From NCBI GenBank assembly GCA_031406795.1, contig JANOHV010000188.1, positions 1-46,149 on the forward strand: DNA of 46,149 nucleotides, written 5' to 3'. Origin of the DNA: DATDCY01 sp031406795 [NCBI: Candidatus Rokuibacteriota bacterium]. Its GTDB lineage: Bacteria > JAUVQV01. Positions 23,836-32,511 of this stretch are shown one piece after another (the first letter of the stretch is position 1; every line of letters starts with the position of its first letter). The notes under the pieces were generated by a model. That model saw only the letters and a program-made list of their open reading frames with translations, made no database searches and was not told the origin of the DNA. The translations under genes and the position numbers were made by a program.

Positions 23836-25020
23836 TCAGAGGCGACGCTTGATGATCTTGAGCTTATCCTGAATCCAGCCCGCTTCCTTCTCCGCGTGGC
23901 AGCGCTGGCAGTTCTGCTCGAGCGTCAGGGGCTTGGGGAACTTCACCTTTTCGAACGTCCAGGCGTGCGTGGGCGTCTTCGTGAGCCGCTCGTCGCCGGG
24001 CTCGTGGCACTCGCCGCAGGCGACTTCGGGCTGCGAAAAATCAAATTGGTGGTCGTGGATCGTGTAGCGCGTGCCGTCCGCGACGGTCTGCGTCTGGTGG
24101 CAATCGTCGCACTTCACGGTCCCCGGCGCGTGCTTCGCGTGCTTCTCGATCTCCTTGTCGTACTTGTAGTGGCAGGTCGCGCAGTACTCGTCCTTCGTGT
24201 AGTAGCCTTCCTCCGCATCCTGCGGAGCCGCGACCCCTCAGACGCCGCACGCTCGTTTTTTCGAGTAGAACTCCGCCTGGTAGAACATGAACATCCGGTG
24301 GCGGTCCTCGTAGGTCGAGTTACCCTTGTACCACTTCTTCGAGCCGGGTTTCGGCAGGAAGAAGTCGGTGTAGTACTTCTCGATCGGCTGGCCGGGCTGG
24401 AAGCCGGCGGCGAAGGGGAACATCCCGTCGACCAGGTCGTTGCCGTCCGTGTGGCAGGACTCGCAGATGTTGTCCGCCAGCCGCTTGGCGATCTTCGCCG
24501 GGTTCACGATGTCCGCCGGGTCCTGGCTCCCCGCGTGCTTCTGCCCCGGGCCGTGGCAGGCCTCGCAGCCGATCGAGTCCTCGGCCATGGTCTTGCTCAC
24601 CGGGTCGAAGCCGACGGTGTGGCAGCCGTAGCAGTTGAGCGAGTACGGCTTGTTGCGCCAGTTGAAGATCGAGTACGGCTCCCAGTCGCCCTTGGTGAAG
24701 CTCCAGTACTTCGGCAGGACGTAGAACTGGCCGTCGATCACCGTCAGGTACTTCTGCAGCCAGTGCGAGCCGATCGTGTGCGTGATGTCCTTCTTGCGGA
24801 ACGGGATCTCGGGGCTGAACTTCTCGGCGGCGATCGCGTCCGGGTGCTCCTTGACGTCGCGCAGCATGCGGGCGTGCGGCGACATGCTCCACTGCTTCCA
24901 GAGCTGGGGGTGGCACTCCTGGCACGCTTTGGAGCCGGCGTAGCCGGGCAACCCGGCAGCAGCGGCGGCGGCGGGAGAAGCAAGGGCGAGGAGAATCGCC
25001 AGGGAGCCGGCGACGTTCAC
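23836..25020 (-). CDS. Octaheme c-type cytochrome with in-frame TGA read as selenocysteine (CxxU)
   Basis: Read through one TGA, this gives 394 residues from a GTG at 25020 that overlaps the stop of the upstream thioredoxin gene by 4 nt. The signal peptide is residues 1-22. Heme motifs begin at C33, C130, C152, C186, C280, C304, C335 and C371. The N-terminal half resembles the cytochrome c554 family (SKACQECH; CYGCHTVGFDP; GCEACHGPG). The TGA (24238-24240) is codon 261, in C258-G-V-U261. The frame is unchanged on both sides. The downstream part has four more heme motifs but no signal peptide of its own, so a stop would waste half the hemes. A SECIS-like hairpin follows. I recall a Geobacter cytochrome, ExtKL, described with selenocysteine; I could not check this or its homology. 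The alternative is a nonsense mutation. Confidence 0.72.
24211..24240 (-). promoter_or_regulatory. UGA codon with bacterial SECIS-like hairpin
   Basis: Sixteen nucleotides after the TGA (24240-24238) lies an apical loop AGGAT (24221-24217) closed by a perfect 6-bp stem, CTCCGC with GCGGAG (24227-24222 and 24216-24211). A G in the first two loop positions and a 16-nt distance from UGA fit the published bacterial SECIS consensus. Loop identity differs between species, so SelB recognition is not proven. Confidence 0.6.
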
Positions 25021-25580
25021 TTCTTCTTTGCGGGCTGGGCTTCGAGCAGCTGGTCGAAGACGTCCACAATCTCCGGGGGATAGTCCACGTAGTCCCCGAC
25101 GTGGTCGTAGACGATGATGCCCGACAGGTCGATGACCACCTTGTAGGGGATCGGCCCCGAGAGCTGATAGATCTCGGTGGCGACCTTGGTGTCCTTGTCG
25201 ACGAGGATCGGATAGGTCACGCCCTTCTCCCGGACGACCTTCTTGATCCCGGCGATGTTCTCGTCGAGGGCGATCCCGAAGAACTCGACGCCCTTGCCCT
25301 GGTACTCCTGGTAGACCTTCTGGAGGATGGGCATCTCGCGCTTGCAGATGTTGCACCAGGTGGCCCAGAAGTCGATCATCACGATCTTCTTGCCCTTGAG
25401 GTCCGAGAGCTTCCAGGTCTTGCCGTCGAGATCCTGCAGCGTGAAGTCGGGGGCCGGCTGGCCCTTCTTGAGCTTGGAGCCGTCGAGCAGCGCCGAGGCC
25501 GGCGTCGCGACCGCAAGGCACAGCGCGAGCACGAAGGCCGCGAGGCCCGCTGACCGACGGGTGAGCGCTTGTATCGCCAT
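25017..25580 (-). CDS. TlpA/ResA-like periplasmic thioredoxin (3 of 5)
   Basis: The protein has 187 residues from the ATG at 25580; a longer frame to 25655 overlaps the previous gene and lacks a signal peptide at its N-terminus. The signal peptide is residues 1-30. It has the classical active site W75-C76-N-I-C79 in FWATWCNICKREMP, with cis-proline at GPIPYKVV. The C-terminus is Lys-rich. Its stop overlaps the GTG start of the selenocysteine cytochrome (GTGA), so the two are translationally coupled. This suggests it serves the cytochrome directly, either in heme ligation or by reducing the CxxU centre (inference). Confidence 0.92.
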   Translation of the reverse strand: MAIQALTRRSAGLAAFVLALCLAVATPASALLDGSKLKKGQPAPDFTLQDLDGKTWKLSDLKGKKIVMIDFWATWCNICKREMPILQKVYQEYQGKGVEFFGIALDENIAGIKKVVREKGVTYPILVDKDTKVATEIYQLSGPIPYKVVIDLSGIIVYDHVGDYVDYPPEIVDVFDQLLEAQPAKKK

Positions 25581-25620
25581 GCTCGACTCAGACACCGCGC
25601 ACGTCGCCTGGTTCCCGGGT

Positions 25621-26175
25621 CTAGCTGCCCAGTGCCGCCTTGACGGCGTTCTCATACGCTTTTTCGGTGCCCTTCTCGAAGCCGGTGTGGATGTAGGTGA
25701 TCACGCCCTTCTTGTCGATCACGATGGTCAGCGGCACCAGGAAGTTCGTGTATGTGTCGGTGATCGCGAAGTCCGGGTCGGTCATCAGCGGGTACGTGAC
25801 GTTGACCTGGACCTCCTTGAGGGTGTCGATGACCGTTTGGGCGTCGACGCCGTCGGTGTCGATCCCGAGGACCGCGAGGCCCTTGCCGGCATAATCCTTG
25901 GCGATCGTCTCGAGGTACGGCATCTCCTCGAGGCAGGCACCGCAGCGCAGCCCCCAGAAGTTCAGCAGCACGACCTTCTTGCCCGCGAACGAGGAGAGCT
26001 TGATCTCCTTGCCGGCCAGGTCCTTGGCGACAAACTCGGGAGCCTTGTCCCCGGGCTTGAACTTCTGATCGCCCATGCCTTCAGCGGCGAGGGGCGACGG
26101 CGCTCCCGCGACAAGGAGGGCAAACAGCAGCGAGAAACCCGCGAGCCGGTACCGGAAACGATGTCCTCCGAGCAT
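25621..26175 (-). CDS. TlpA/ResA-like periplasmic thioredoxin (4 of 5)
   Basis: The protein has 184 residues. A strong AGGAGGGG site stands 5 nt ahead of the ATG, and a TTGACA-N17-CAGTAT promoter lies upstream. The signal peptide is residues 1-31. The active site is C78-G-A-C81 in FWGLRCGACLEEMP, with cis-proline at LVPLTIV. It is the first gene of a three-gene unit with a second thioredoxin (40 nt on) and the selenocysteine cytochrome. The presence of both thioredoxins suggests two-step reduction or two substrates; this is inferred. Confidence 0.92.
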   Translation of the reverse strand: MLGGHRFRYRLAGFSLLFALLVAGAPSPLAAEGMGDQKFKPGDKAPEFVAKDLAGKEIKLSSFAGKKVVLLNFWGLRCGACLEEMPYLETIAKDYAGKGLAVLGIDTDGVDAQTVIDTLKEVQVNVTYPLMTDPDFAITDTYTNFLVPLTIVIDKKGVITYIHTGFEKGTEKAYENAVKAALGS

Positions 26176-26218
26176 GCACCCCTCCTCGATTCAGATCGTC
26201 CGCGCCAATGCGTGAGTG

Positions 26219-26247
26219 ATACTGCTCACATGGCAGTCCATTGTCAA
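26219..26247 (-). promoter_or_regulatory. Sigma-70-type promoter for the thioredoxin/selenocysteine-cytochrome unit
   Basis: On the minus strand TTGACA (26247-26242) is followed after exactly 17 nt by CAGTAT (26224-26219). It lies 44 nt before the ATG at 26175, a normal leader length. The -35 box is perfect and the -10 box is weaker. Confidence 0.55.
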
Positions 26248-26285
26248 GAGGCAACAGCCCGTTCGCGTGGGGCCGAAGTCCCGGT

Positions 26286-27293
26286 TCACGGGGCGTTTCG
26301 CGCCACCCGGAAGCCGATGAAGTCGCTCTTGTTCTGGCGGTAGTACGAAGTAGCGCTCGCGACCTGGGCATTATCGGCGACGGATTGCCACGAGCCGCCG
26401 CGCAGGGCGTAGGTGGCGCCGCTCGATTCCCGCCAAGAGGTAGAGGTCCACTCCAGGACGTTTCCGGTCATGTCGAAAAGACCGAGCCCGTCCGGCTCAT
26501 AGCTGCCGACGGGCGCCGTGTGCTGGTGTCCGTCGTCGTGCCCGGCGAGGAGCCCAACCCCTCCCCAACCGAAAATGCCTTGGACCTCTTCGCCGGCGAG
26601 GTTCCCCGATCGTTTCCCCTCCGGCGCCCCGCTGCCCCAACTGAAGGTCGCCCACCGTGCGCCGTTTCCGGCGGCTAACTCCCACTCCGCCTCGGTGGGC
26701 AGCCGCACGCCCGCCCACGCGCAGAATTCCTGGACGTCGTCCCAGGAGACACAGACCACCGGATGGTCGTCCCTCTGCGGGAAGCCCGGGTCCCGCCACG
26801 TCACGCCTCCTCGGGCCTCCCAATAGCCGGCCTTCTGAAGTTGACGGCACCCCCCGGCCCTCTCGGCATCGGTCCGGTACCCCGTAGCCTCGACGAACGA
26901 GCGAAATTGTCCTACGGTGACCTCGTGCCGCCCGAGGAAAAATCCCGCCACCCGTTCGGGGTGCTGGTCGACCACGCCCCCCCTGGTCTGCATCTCGAAC
27001 TCACCGCCCGGGATGGAGACAAATTCCAGGCCGATCCGCTGCCAGAGCGCTGCGAGACGCCGCCGCTGCTGCTCGGCGCTCTCCGGGGCCACGGAAGGCT
27101 TCGTTGCCACCCCCCCCGCGTCCTTTGAGGCCGTCGCTCGAACAGCAGTCGCTGGCAACTTGCCGGAGTCCACGCTGGATCCGGCAACGCCGGGCTGGTC
27201 AGTGGCACACCCGGCACCGAGTCCCAGCGCCAATACTATCGCGCACAACGTCCCCCCAGCCGCCGCCCCGCCGCGTCCCCGTTGACTTCTCAT
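26286..27293 (-). CDS. FGE-sulfatase (SUMF1) domain protein, secreted, probably non-catalytic
   Basis: The protein has 335 residues. The N-terminus is hydrophobic and ends in GLGAGC at Cys29, a possible but imperfect lipobox. A linker to about residue 85 is followed by a formylglycine-generating-enzyme-type domain: FVSIPGGEFEM, HEVTVGQFRSF, HPVVCVSWDDVQEFCAWAG, RLPTEAEWELAA, LFDMTGNVLEWTS and ALRGGSW. After RGGSW, true FGEs carry a reactive cysteine pair; here the stretch SVADNAQVASATSYYRQN has none. It is therefore more likely a binding or structural member of the family. It is separated from neighbours by about 100 nt on each side. Its link to the cytochromes is only positional. Confidence 0.88.
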   Translation of the reverse strand: MRSQRGRGGAAAGGTLCAIVLALGLGAGCATDQPGVAGSSVDSGKLPATAVRATASKDAGGVATKPSVAPESAEQQRRRLAALWQRIGLEFVSIPGGEFEMQTRGGVVDQHPERVAGFFLGRHEVTVGQFRSFVEATGYRTDAERAGGCRQLQKAGYWEARGGVTWRDPGFPQRDDHPVVCVSWDDVQEFCAWAGVRLPTEAEWELAAGNGARWATFSWGSGAPEGKRSGNLAGEEVQGIFGWGGVGLLAGHDDGHQHTAPVGSYEPDGLGLFDMTGNVLEWTSTSWRESSGATYALRGGSWQSVADNAQVASATSYYRQNKSDFIGFRVARNAP

Positions 27294-27339
27294 CGTCGCA
27301 CCGCCTTTCCGTCCATCTCAAACAGTTTAGGAACCCGAC

Positions 27340-27356
27340 AGGAGACAGAGTCTCCT
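27340..27356 (-). terminator. Short perfect hairpin after the spermidine-synthase-like gene
   Basis: AGGAGAC and GTCTCCT form a perfect 7-bp stem with a 3-nt loop, about 40 nt after the stop at 27396. The minus strand continues without a strong T-run, so termination is possible but not certain. It also lies in the leader region of the FGE-like gene. Confidence 0.35.
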
Positions 27357-27395
27357 AGTTTACAATCCTGCTCGACGGACCCGGGAGGGGAACCT

Positions 27396-28885
27396 CTATT
27401 TCTGGGCCTTGAACGCGAGAAGGGCCCCAACCGCCCGATGCAGGTGGCCTTCGACCGGGGCTCTGTCGTCAGTGAACGTGTCGAACCTCCGGTCGGGGAC
27501 GTACTCCCGGACGCCTCTCGCGAAGCCGGCGGCGAAAGGGTACAAGAGCGGTTCGTCGACCTGGGCGAGCTTCCTGCCGATCTCCCCCCGGGTGGTCTCT
27601 CTCGCCATTGCGACAAACAGGGTGTTCTCGACGCCGAGACTGTACTGGAACACCGTGGGAAACACCGAGGCGACCGTGTTGCCGACGGATACGACAAGCC
27701 CCTCCATCTCCTTCATCTCTTTAACCCCGAGCACGTTCATCATCATGATGCCGCGGTCGGTCAATCGTTCCCGCACCAGCCTGAAAAATTCCTCGGTGAC
27801 CACATAAGAAGGGATGTTCGGCCCTCCCTGGAAAAGATCGACCTCGATGAAGTCGTATTTCTTCCCGGTTCTCGCGAGGAAACTGCGGGCGTCATCGATG
27901 TGTATGCGCAGCGACCCTGACTCCCGGGTTCCAAAGTACTTCTCCGCCACCTCCACGACTTTCGGGTCGATCTCCACGGCGTCGATGCTCATGTCGGTGA
28001 AGCGGAGCTTTTGCTGCACCGAAGCGCCGGCGCTCATGCCCAGCACCAGGGCCGTCGAGACTTCCGTCAGGTAGGGCGCCAGATTGAAGTATTCCCGATA
28101 GGTGTGCAGCAGGTTTCCGCGCAGCGGCATGTAGGATTCCATCCAGACCGGATCGTTGAAAGCCAGCCAGCGCGCATCTGCGTCCTCGTACACATAGAGC
28201 ACGCTGTAAAGCGAGTCCGTCTGATAGATGATCCGCGGGTCCTGCACGGTGGCGGGCGACGCCAGAAGTGGCAGGGACACGGCCATGAGCCCCAGGTTCT
28301 TGCGTCTTCGCAGGGAGAGGCCGCCCACCGCAACGGTCACGGTCACGAGAATGGCGAGAAGGAATGTCGCCTTCGACCCGAGACGCGGTATCAAGTAAAA
28401 CGTCGAGAGGAAGCTGCCGAGTATGCTCCCCACGGTCGAGAGCGAAAAGATCGCCCCGGAGGTCACGCCGAGCCCTGTTCGGTGCCGAGGAGCCGGATCA
28501 GACTGGGGGAGACCATGCTGAGCAGAAGCATGGGGACGCCGAAGATCACCAGGGCCGCCAGGAGGGCCCCGTACACCATGCCATATCCCTGGAAATGCTC
28601 CAGGATGGGGCGGGAGCGGAGGTAGCAGGGGACCATGTAGATTCCGGCCGCGAGAATGCTGCCGTAGAGCAGATCGACCCTCGGATACCGATCGGCAAAT
28701 TCGCCTCCCAGGTAGTAGCCGACGGAGAGCGCGCCGAGGACGACCCCGATCAGGCTCCCGGTCACATAGACGGAGCTGCCGAAGTAGGGGGCGAACAGAC
28801 GGAATCCCAGGATTTCCAGCACCAGGATGACAAAGCCCGTGCTGAAGCAGGTGAAATATAGATAATAACTGTCCAGCCTTTTCAT
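27396..28885 (-). pseudogene. Membrane-bound spermidine-synthase-like protein, interrupted by a 1-base frameshift
   Basis: The N-terminal part (ATG at 28885) has several membrane helices (FSTGFVILVLEILGFRLF, VYVTGSLIGVVLGALSVGYY) and ends early at 28463. The rest continues in another frame: more helices (GAIFSLSTVGSILGSF), then a spermidine-synthase-type domain with LVLGMSAGA, DAVEIDPKVVEVAEKYFG, IHIDDARSFL and YDFIEVDLF. One extra G in the GGG run at 28473-28475 joins both parts into a continuous 496-residue protein (GTEQ-GLGVTSGA). It is either a recent mutation or a sequencing error. Such fused transporter/spermidine-synthase-like proteins are common; their substrate is usually unknown. 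It is transcribed away from the adjacent glycosyltransferase pair. Confidence 0.8.
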
Positions 28886-29007
28886 GCGCCAACTTCGGCA
28901 GGGACGCTCTTGTCCAGAGGAACGGCACATCATCGCTGAAGAGTACCACAAGTAATGAATCGCCCGCATTGACAAAGCGCCACCGTGCCCGGAGAATCGC
29001 CGCCATC

Positions 29008-30555
29008 ATGCGAGATGGCTACACAGGGGCCTCGCTTTTCCGGCAGGGCCTCCCGTGGGTCATGGCGGTGTCCCTCCTCCTTGCAACCGCGGTCATGTAC
29101 CGAAGTGTCGGGGAATTCCAGTTCGTCAACTACGACGACGACTCCTACGTCTATCGCAATCCCGTGGTGCTTCGGGGACTGGAGGCCGCTGGTGTCCGCT
29201 GGGCGTTTTTCGGCGCTCACGCCGCAAATTATCACCCGGTCACCTGGCTATCACACATGCTCGACGCGGAGTTGTTCGGGAAGGACCCCGGTCCGCAGCA
29301 CCTGGTCAACCTCCTGTTCCACCTCGCGAACACCGCGGTGCTGTTCCTGCTCCTGCGGCGCATGACCGGGGCCGCGTGGCGGAGCTATTTCGCCGCCGCC
29401 CTCTTCGCCCTTCACCCGTTGCACGTGGAGTCGGTTGCCTGGATCTCCGAGCGAAAAGACGTCCTGAGCGGCCTGTTTTTCCTGACGGGCATCTGGGCGT
29501 ACGCCTGGTGGACGGCCAGACGCAGTGCCGCGCGGTACCTGCTGCTCGTCCTGCTCTTCACCCTGGGTTTGATGGCCAAACCCACGCTGGTCACCCTGCC
29601 TTTGCTGCTGCTGCTCCTGGACGGGTGGCCGCTCGGCCGCTGGACGGCGGGGCCATACCGGCTGCTGCTCGAGAAAGCGCCGCTGTTCCTGATCTCCGCT
29701 GTCTTTTCGGTGATCACCTATCTCGTCCACCGGGGAGCCATCGCGCCGTTGTCGCAAGTCCCCCTGCCGGACAGGCTGGCGAATGCGGTCGTGGTGTACG
29801 GCGCGTATCTCCGAAAAACCCTCTGGCCGAACGACCTTGCCGTGTTCTACCCCTATCCCACGACCATCGCGTGGGGCACGCTGGCGGTTTCAGCAGTCGC
29901 GCTCCTCGTCATCAGCGCCGCGGTGGCGCTCCGGGGGGGCAGGAGCGGCTTCCTGACGACCGGCTGGCTCTGGTACCTCGTCATGCTGGTGCCGATGCAG
30001 GGGTTGGTCCAGGTCGGGGCCCAGTCCATGGCCGATCGCTACACGTACCTCTCGCTGGTGGGGGTCTTCGTCGCGGTGGTGTGGGGGACGGCGGAACTCT
30101 CGCGGGGCTGGCCCTGGCGGCGGGGGATCCTGGCGGCGGCGGCCGGCATTGTTTTCACCGGACTGACCGTAGTCGGCAACCGCCAGGTCGGTTTCTGGCG
30201 TGACTCCGGGACCTTGTTTTCCCGTGCGCTGGCGGTCACCAGCGAGAACCTGGTGGCACACGTCAACCTCGGCATTCATCTCAAGGGAAACGGCAGGCTC
30301 GAGGAGGCCATCGCGCAGTACCGCAAGGCCGTACGGATCAATCCGTACCATCCGAATGTGCACTACAACCTGGCCAATGCCCTGGTGGCGGTCGGGAGAT
30401 TCGAGGAGTCGGTGGAGCCGTACCGGCAAGCCGCTCAGCTCGCCCCCGACGACCCGGATGCCCCGGGAAACCTGGCGGGCGTCCTGAACCGCCTGGGCAG
30501 ATACCGGGAGGCCGACCGGTATGCCGCCGAATCCCAACGGCGGCGGAACCCCTGA
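29008..30555 (+). CDS. TMTC-like GT-C glycosyltransferase with TPR tail (1 of 2)
   Basis: The protein has 515 residues, taking the ATG at 29008 (GGAGA 12 nt upstream). It has roughly ten membrane helices. The first loop holds NYDDDSYVYRNP, the acidic pair expected for a GT-C active site. Family signatures of the TMTC/DUF1736 group follow: HLVNLLFHLANTA, FALHPLHVESVAWISERKDVLS and MADRYTYLSLVG. The C-terminal 100 residues contain about three TPR units (NLGIHLKGNGRLEEAIAQYRKA). Eukaryotic relatives O-mannosylate proteins from dolichol-phosphate mannose; the bacterial substrate is unknown. Its stop overlaps the start of a paralogue (TGATG). It might glycosylate exported proteins of the island, but only position supports this. 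Confidence 0.88.
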   Translation: MRDGYTGASLFRQGLPWVMAVSLLLATAVMYRSVGEFQFVNYDDDSYVYRNPVVLRGLEAAGVRWAFFGAHAANYHPVTWLSHMLDAELFGKDPGPQHLVNLLFHLANTAVLFLLLRRMTGAAWRSYFAAALFALHPLHVESVAWISERKDVLSGLFFLTGIWAYAWWTARRSAARYLLLVLLFTLGLMAKPTLVTLPLLLLLLDGWPLGRWTAGPYRLLLEKAPLFLISAVFSVITYLVHRGAIAPLSQVPLPDRLANAVVVYGAYLRKTLWPNDLAVFYPYPTTIAWGTLAVSAVALLVISAAVALRGGRSGFLTTGWLWYLVMLVPMQGLVQVGAQSMADRYTYLSLVGVFVAVVWGTAELSRGWPWRRGILAAAAGIVFTGLTVVGNRQVGFWRDSGTLFSRALAVTSENLVAHVNLGIHLKGNGRLEEAIAQYRKAVRINPYHPNVHYNLANALVAVGRFEESVEPYRQAAQLAPDDPDAPGNLAGVLNRLGRYREADRYAAESQRRRNP

Positions 30556-32396
30556 TGTCGTTGAGCGCGCGGCTCCGATCTCCGGCCCTCAGGCTTGGGA
30601 CACTCCTGCTCGTTGTCACGGCAACCGCATATTCGTCGGTTTTGAGCCACGGTTTCGTATGGGATGACGGTGATTACATCCTTCGCAACCGGCACGTGGC
30701 CACGGGGCTCTCCTTAGAGAACATCCGGTGGGCTTTCACGTCGTTTTCCAACTTCAACTGGCACCCGCTGACCTGGATTACGCACCAGGCCGACGTCACG
30801 CTCTTCGGGCTCAAGCCCGCGGGGCACCACCTGGTCAACCTTCTTCTCCACCTTGCGAACACGGCGCTCCTGCTGCTTGCCCTGCGTGGTCTTACCGGCC
30901 ACCTCGGGCGCAGTTTCTTCGTCGCAGCCCTCTTCGCGGTGCATCCCATGCACGTGGAGTCGGTTGCCTGGGTGGCGGAAAGAAAGGATGTCCTGAGCGC
31001 CTTTTTCTGGATGCTCACGCTTCTCTCCTACCTGCGTTATGTGCGGAAGCCGAATCTCAGCCGATACCTCCCAGTCCTCTTCAGTTTTGCCGCCGGCCTG
31101 ATGGCCAAGCCGATGCTGGTGACACTGCCCTTTGTGCTCCTGCTTCTCGACGCCTGGCCCCTTGACCGCGCCCACCGCCGCCCGGCCGGCACCGGACCCG
31201 GGCATAAAACGCCTTTTTCCCCATGGACACGTCTTGCGGCCGAGAAGGCGCCGCTGTTCGCCCTCTCTGCAATTTCCTGCCTGATAACCTATTTCGCCCA
31301 GGCGAGGGGCGGGGCAGTGGCCGCACTGGAGATCCTCTCCTTCGGATCCCGCCTGGCCAACGCTTCCGTCTCGTACGTGAAGTACCTGGGGGCGATGATC
31401 TGGCCCACACGGCTGACGTTCTTCTACCCCTACCCCACGGCCGGGATCCCCGCCTGGACAGTCGCGGGGTCGGTCTTCCTGCTCGCGTGCTTCGCCGCGC
31501 TGGCCGTCTTCTTGCGCCGGCGTCACCCGGCAGTCGCTACCGGGTGGCTCTGGTACCTCGGGACCCTGGTGCCCGTCATCGGCATCGTCCAGATCGGGTT
31601 CCAGGCGATGGCCGACCGCTACACCTATCTCCCCTTTATCGGGTCATTCATGGCCGCGGCCTGGGGACTGCCTGCGCTGTTGCCGCGCCGGTTGCGGCGG
31701 CGCTCCGTGGCGGTTCTTGCCGCAGGGGCGCTCATTGCGACCTGTGCGATTCTCACCTGGCGACAGGTCCAGCACTGGCGCTCGAACTTTGACTTGTACA
31801 CCCATGCCCTCGCCGTGGACCCGGAGAATTACCTCGCCCACACCAACCTGGCAGTCGCCCTCAACAAGGAACGGAGGACCGTGGAAGCAATCCGCCACCT
31901 GCAAGAAGCTATCCGCAGCAGGCCCACGTTCCCGGCCGCGCACCTCAATCTGGGATTGGCCCTGCATGGCGAGGGCCGCCCCACGGAGGCCCTCGCCCAT
32001 CTCAACCAGGCGCTCCTTCTGCAGCCCGACCTGGACGCCGCCCGCGTCGCCATCGGCCTGACCCTGGCGAGGCTGGGAAAGTCGGCGGAGGCCCTCGCCC
32101 AATACCGCGAGGTCCTGGGCAGAAGGCCGGACTACGGCCTGGTCCACCTCTATGCGGCGAACATCCTCGACGACCAGGGGGAGTTCGAGACGGCGCTCCC
32201 CCACTACGTCGCGGCGCAACGCTTCGAACCGGAGAACGAACAGGCGTACTACGATCTGGGCGTGGCGCTGGAGCGGCGGGGTCGCCGTGCAGAGGCCGCC
32301 GAACAGTACCAACTGGCGCTGCGTGCCAAGCCTGATTTTTACGATGCCCGGTTCCGCCTCGGCATCGTGCGCTCACAGCTAGCCGCTCCACGCTGA
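30555..32396 (+). CDS. TMTC-like GT-C glycosyltransferase with TPR tail (2 of 2)
   Basis: The protein has 613 residues and starts one base inside the stop of the previous gene (TGATG), so the two are co-translated. It has the same architecture as its neighbour: about ten helices, the acidic WDDGDYILRN loop, HLVNLLLHLANTA, HPMHVESVAWVAERKDVLS and MADRYTYLPFIG. Its TPR region is longer, about five repeats over the last 190 residues (AHLNLGLALHGEGRPTEALAHLNQAL). Clear overall similarity with the first copy indicates an old tandem duplication followed by divergence. The two could work as a heterodimer or on different substrates. Confidence 0.88.
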   Translation: MSLSARLRSPALRLGTLLLVVTATAYSSVLSHGFVWDDGDYILRNRHVATGLSLENIRWAFTSFSNFNWHPLTWITHQADVTLFGLKPAGHHLVNLLLHLANTALLLLALRGLTGHLGRSFFVAALFAVHPMHVESVAWVAERKDVLSAFFWMLTLLSYLRYVRKPNLSRYLPVLFSFAAGLMAKPMLVTLPFVLLLLDAWPLDRAHRRPAGTGPGHKTPFSPWTRLAAEKAPLFALSAISCLITYFAQARGGAVAALEILSFGSRLANASVSYVKYLGAMIWPTRLTFFYPYPTAGIPAWTVAGSVFLLACFAALAVFLRRRHPAVATGWLWYLGTLVPVIGIVQIGFQAMADRYTYLPFIGSFMAAAWGLPALLPRRLRRRSVAVLAAGALIATCAILTWRQVQHWRSNFDLYTHALAVDPENYLAHTNLAVALNKERRTVEAIRHLQEAIRSRPTFPAAHLNLGLALHGEGRPTEALAHLNQALLLQPDLDAARVAIGLTLARLGKSAEALAQYREVLGRRPDYGLVHLYAANILDDQGEFETALPHYVAAQRFEPENEQAYYDLGVALERRGRRAEAAEQYQLALRAKPDFYDARFRLGIVRSQLAAPR

Positions 32397-32440
32397 GCGT
32401 CGTGACTTTGATTCGCTCCAGACATCCGGCCGTGAAACGG

Positions 32441-32469
32441 TTGACAAAGATAACGCCGCTTCCTAATAT
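32441..32469 (+). promoter_or_regulatory. Strong sigma-70-type promoter for the 15-heme cytochrome
   Basis: TTGACA (32441-32446), a 17-nt spacer and TAATAT (32464-32469) make the closest match to consensus in the window. It lies 43 nt before the ATG at 32512, in the 115-nt gap after the glycosyltransferase pair. Confidence 0.75.
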
Positions 32470-32511
32470 GAAAAGTGAAAAAAATGGCAGGGGCAATCGG
32501 AGGACAGGGGA

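Noticed and set aside
23830-23843. GCCTCT-TC-AGAGGC palindrome at the convergent gene ends
   Set aside because: It overlaps the stop codon of the cytochrome gene, has a 2-nt loop and no T-run; too weak to call a terminator.
24238-25521. A longer minus-strand frame extending the cytochrome upstream to 25521
   Set aside because: The extension runs over the thioredoxin gene in another frame and has no signal peptide; the GTG at 25020 with its signal sequence is the real start.
28969-28997. TTGACA-N17-GAGAAT before the first glycosyltransferase gene
   Set aside because: The -10 box would lie only about 10 nt before the start codon, leaving almost no leader; probably chance or for a later start, so not listed as a promoter.
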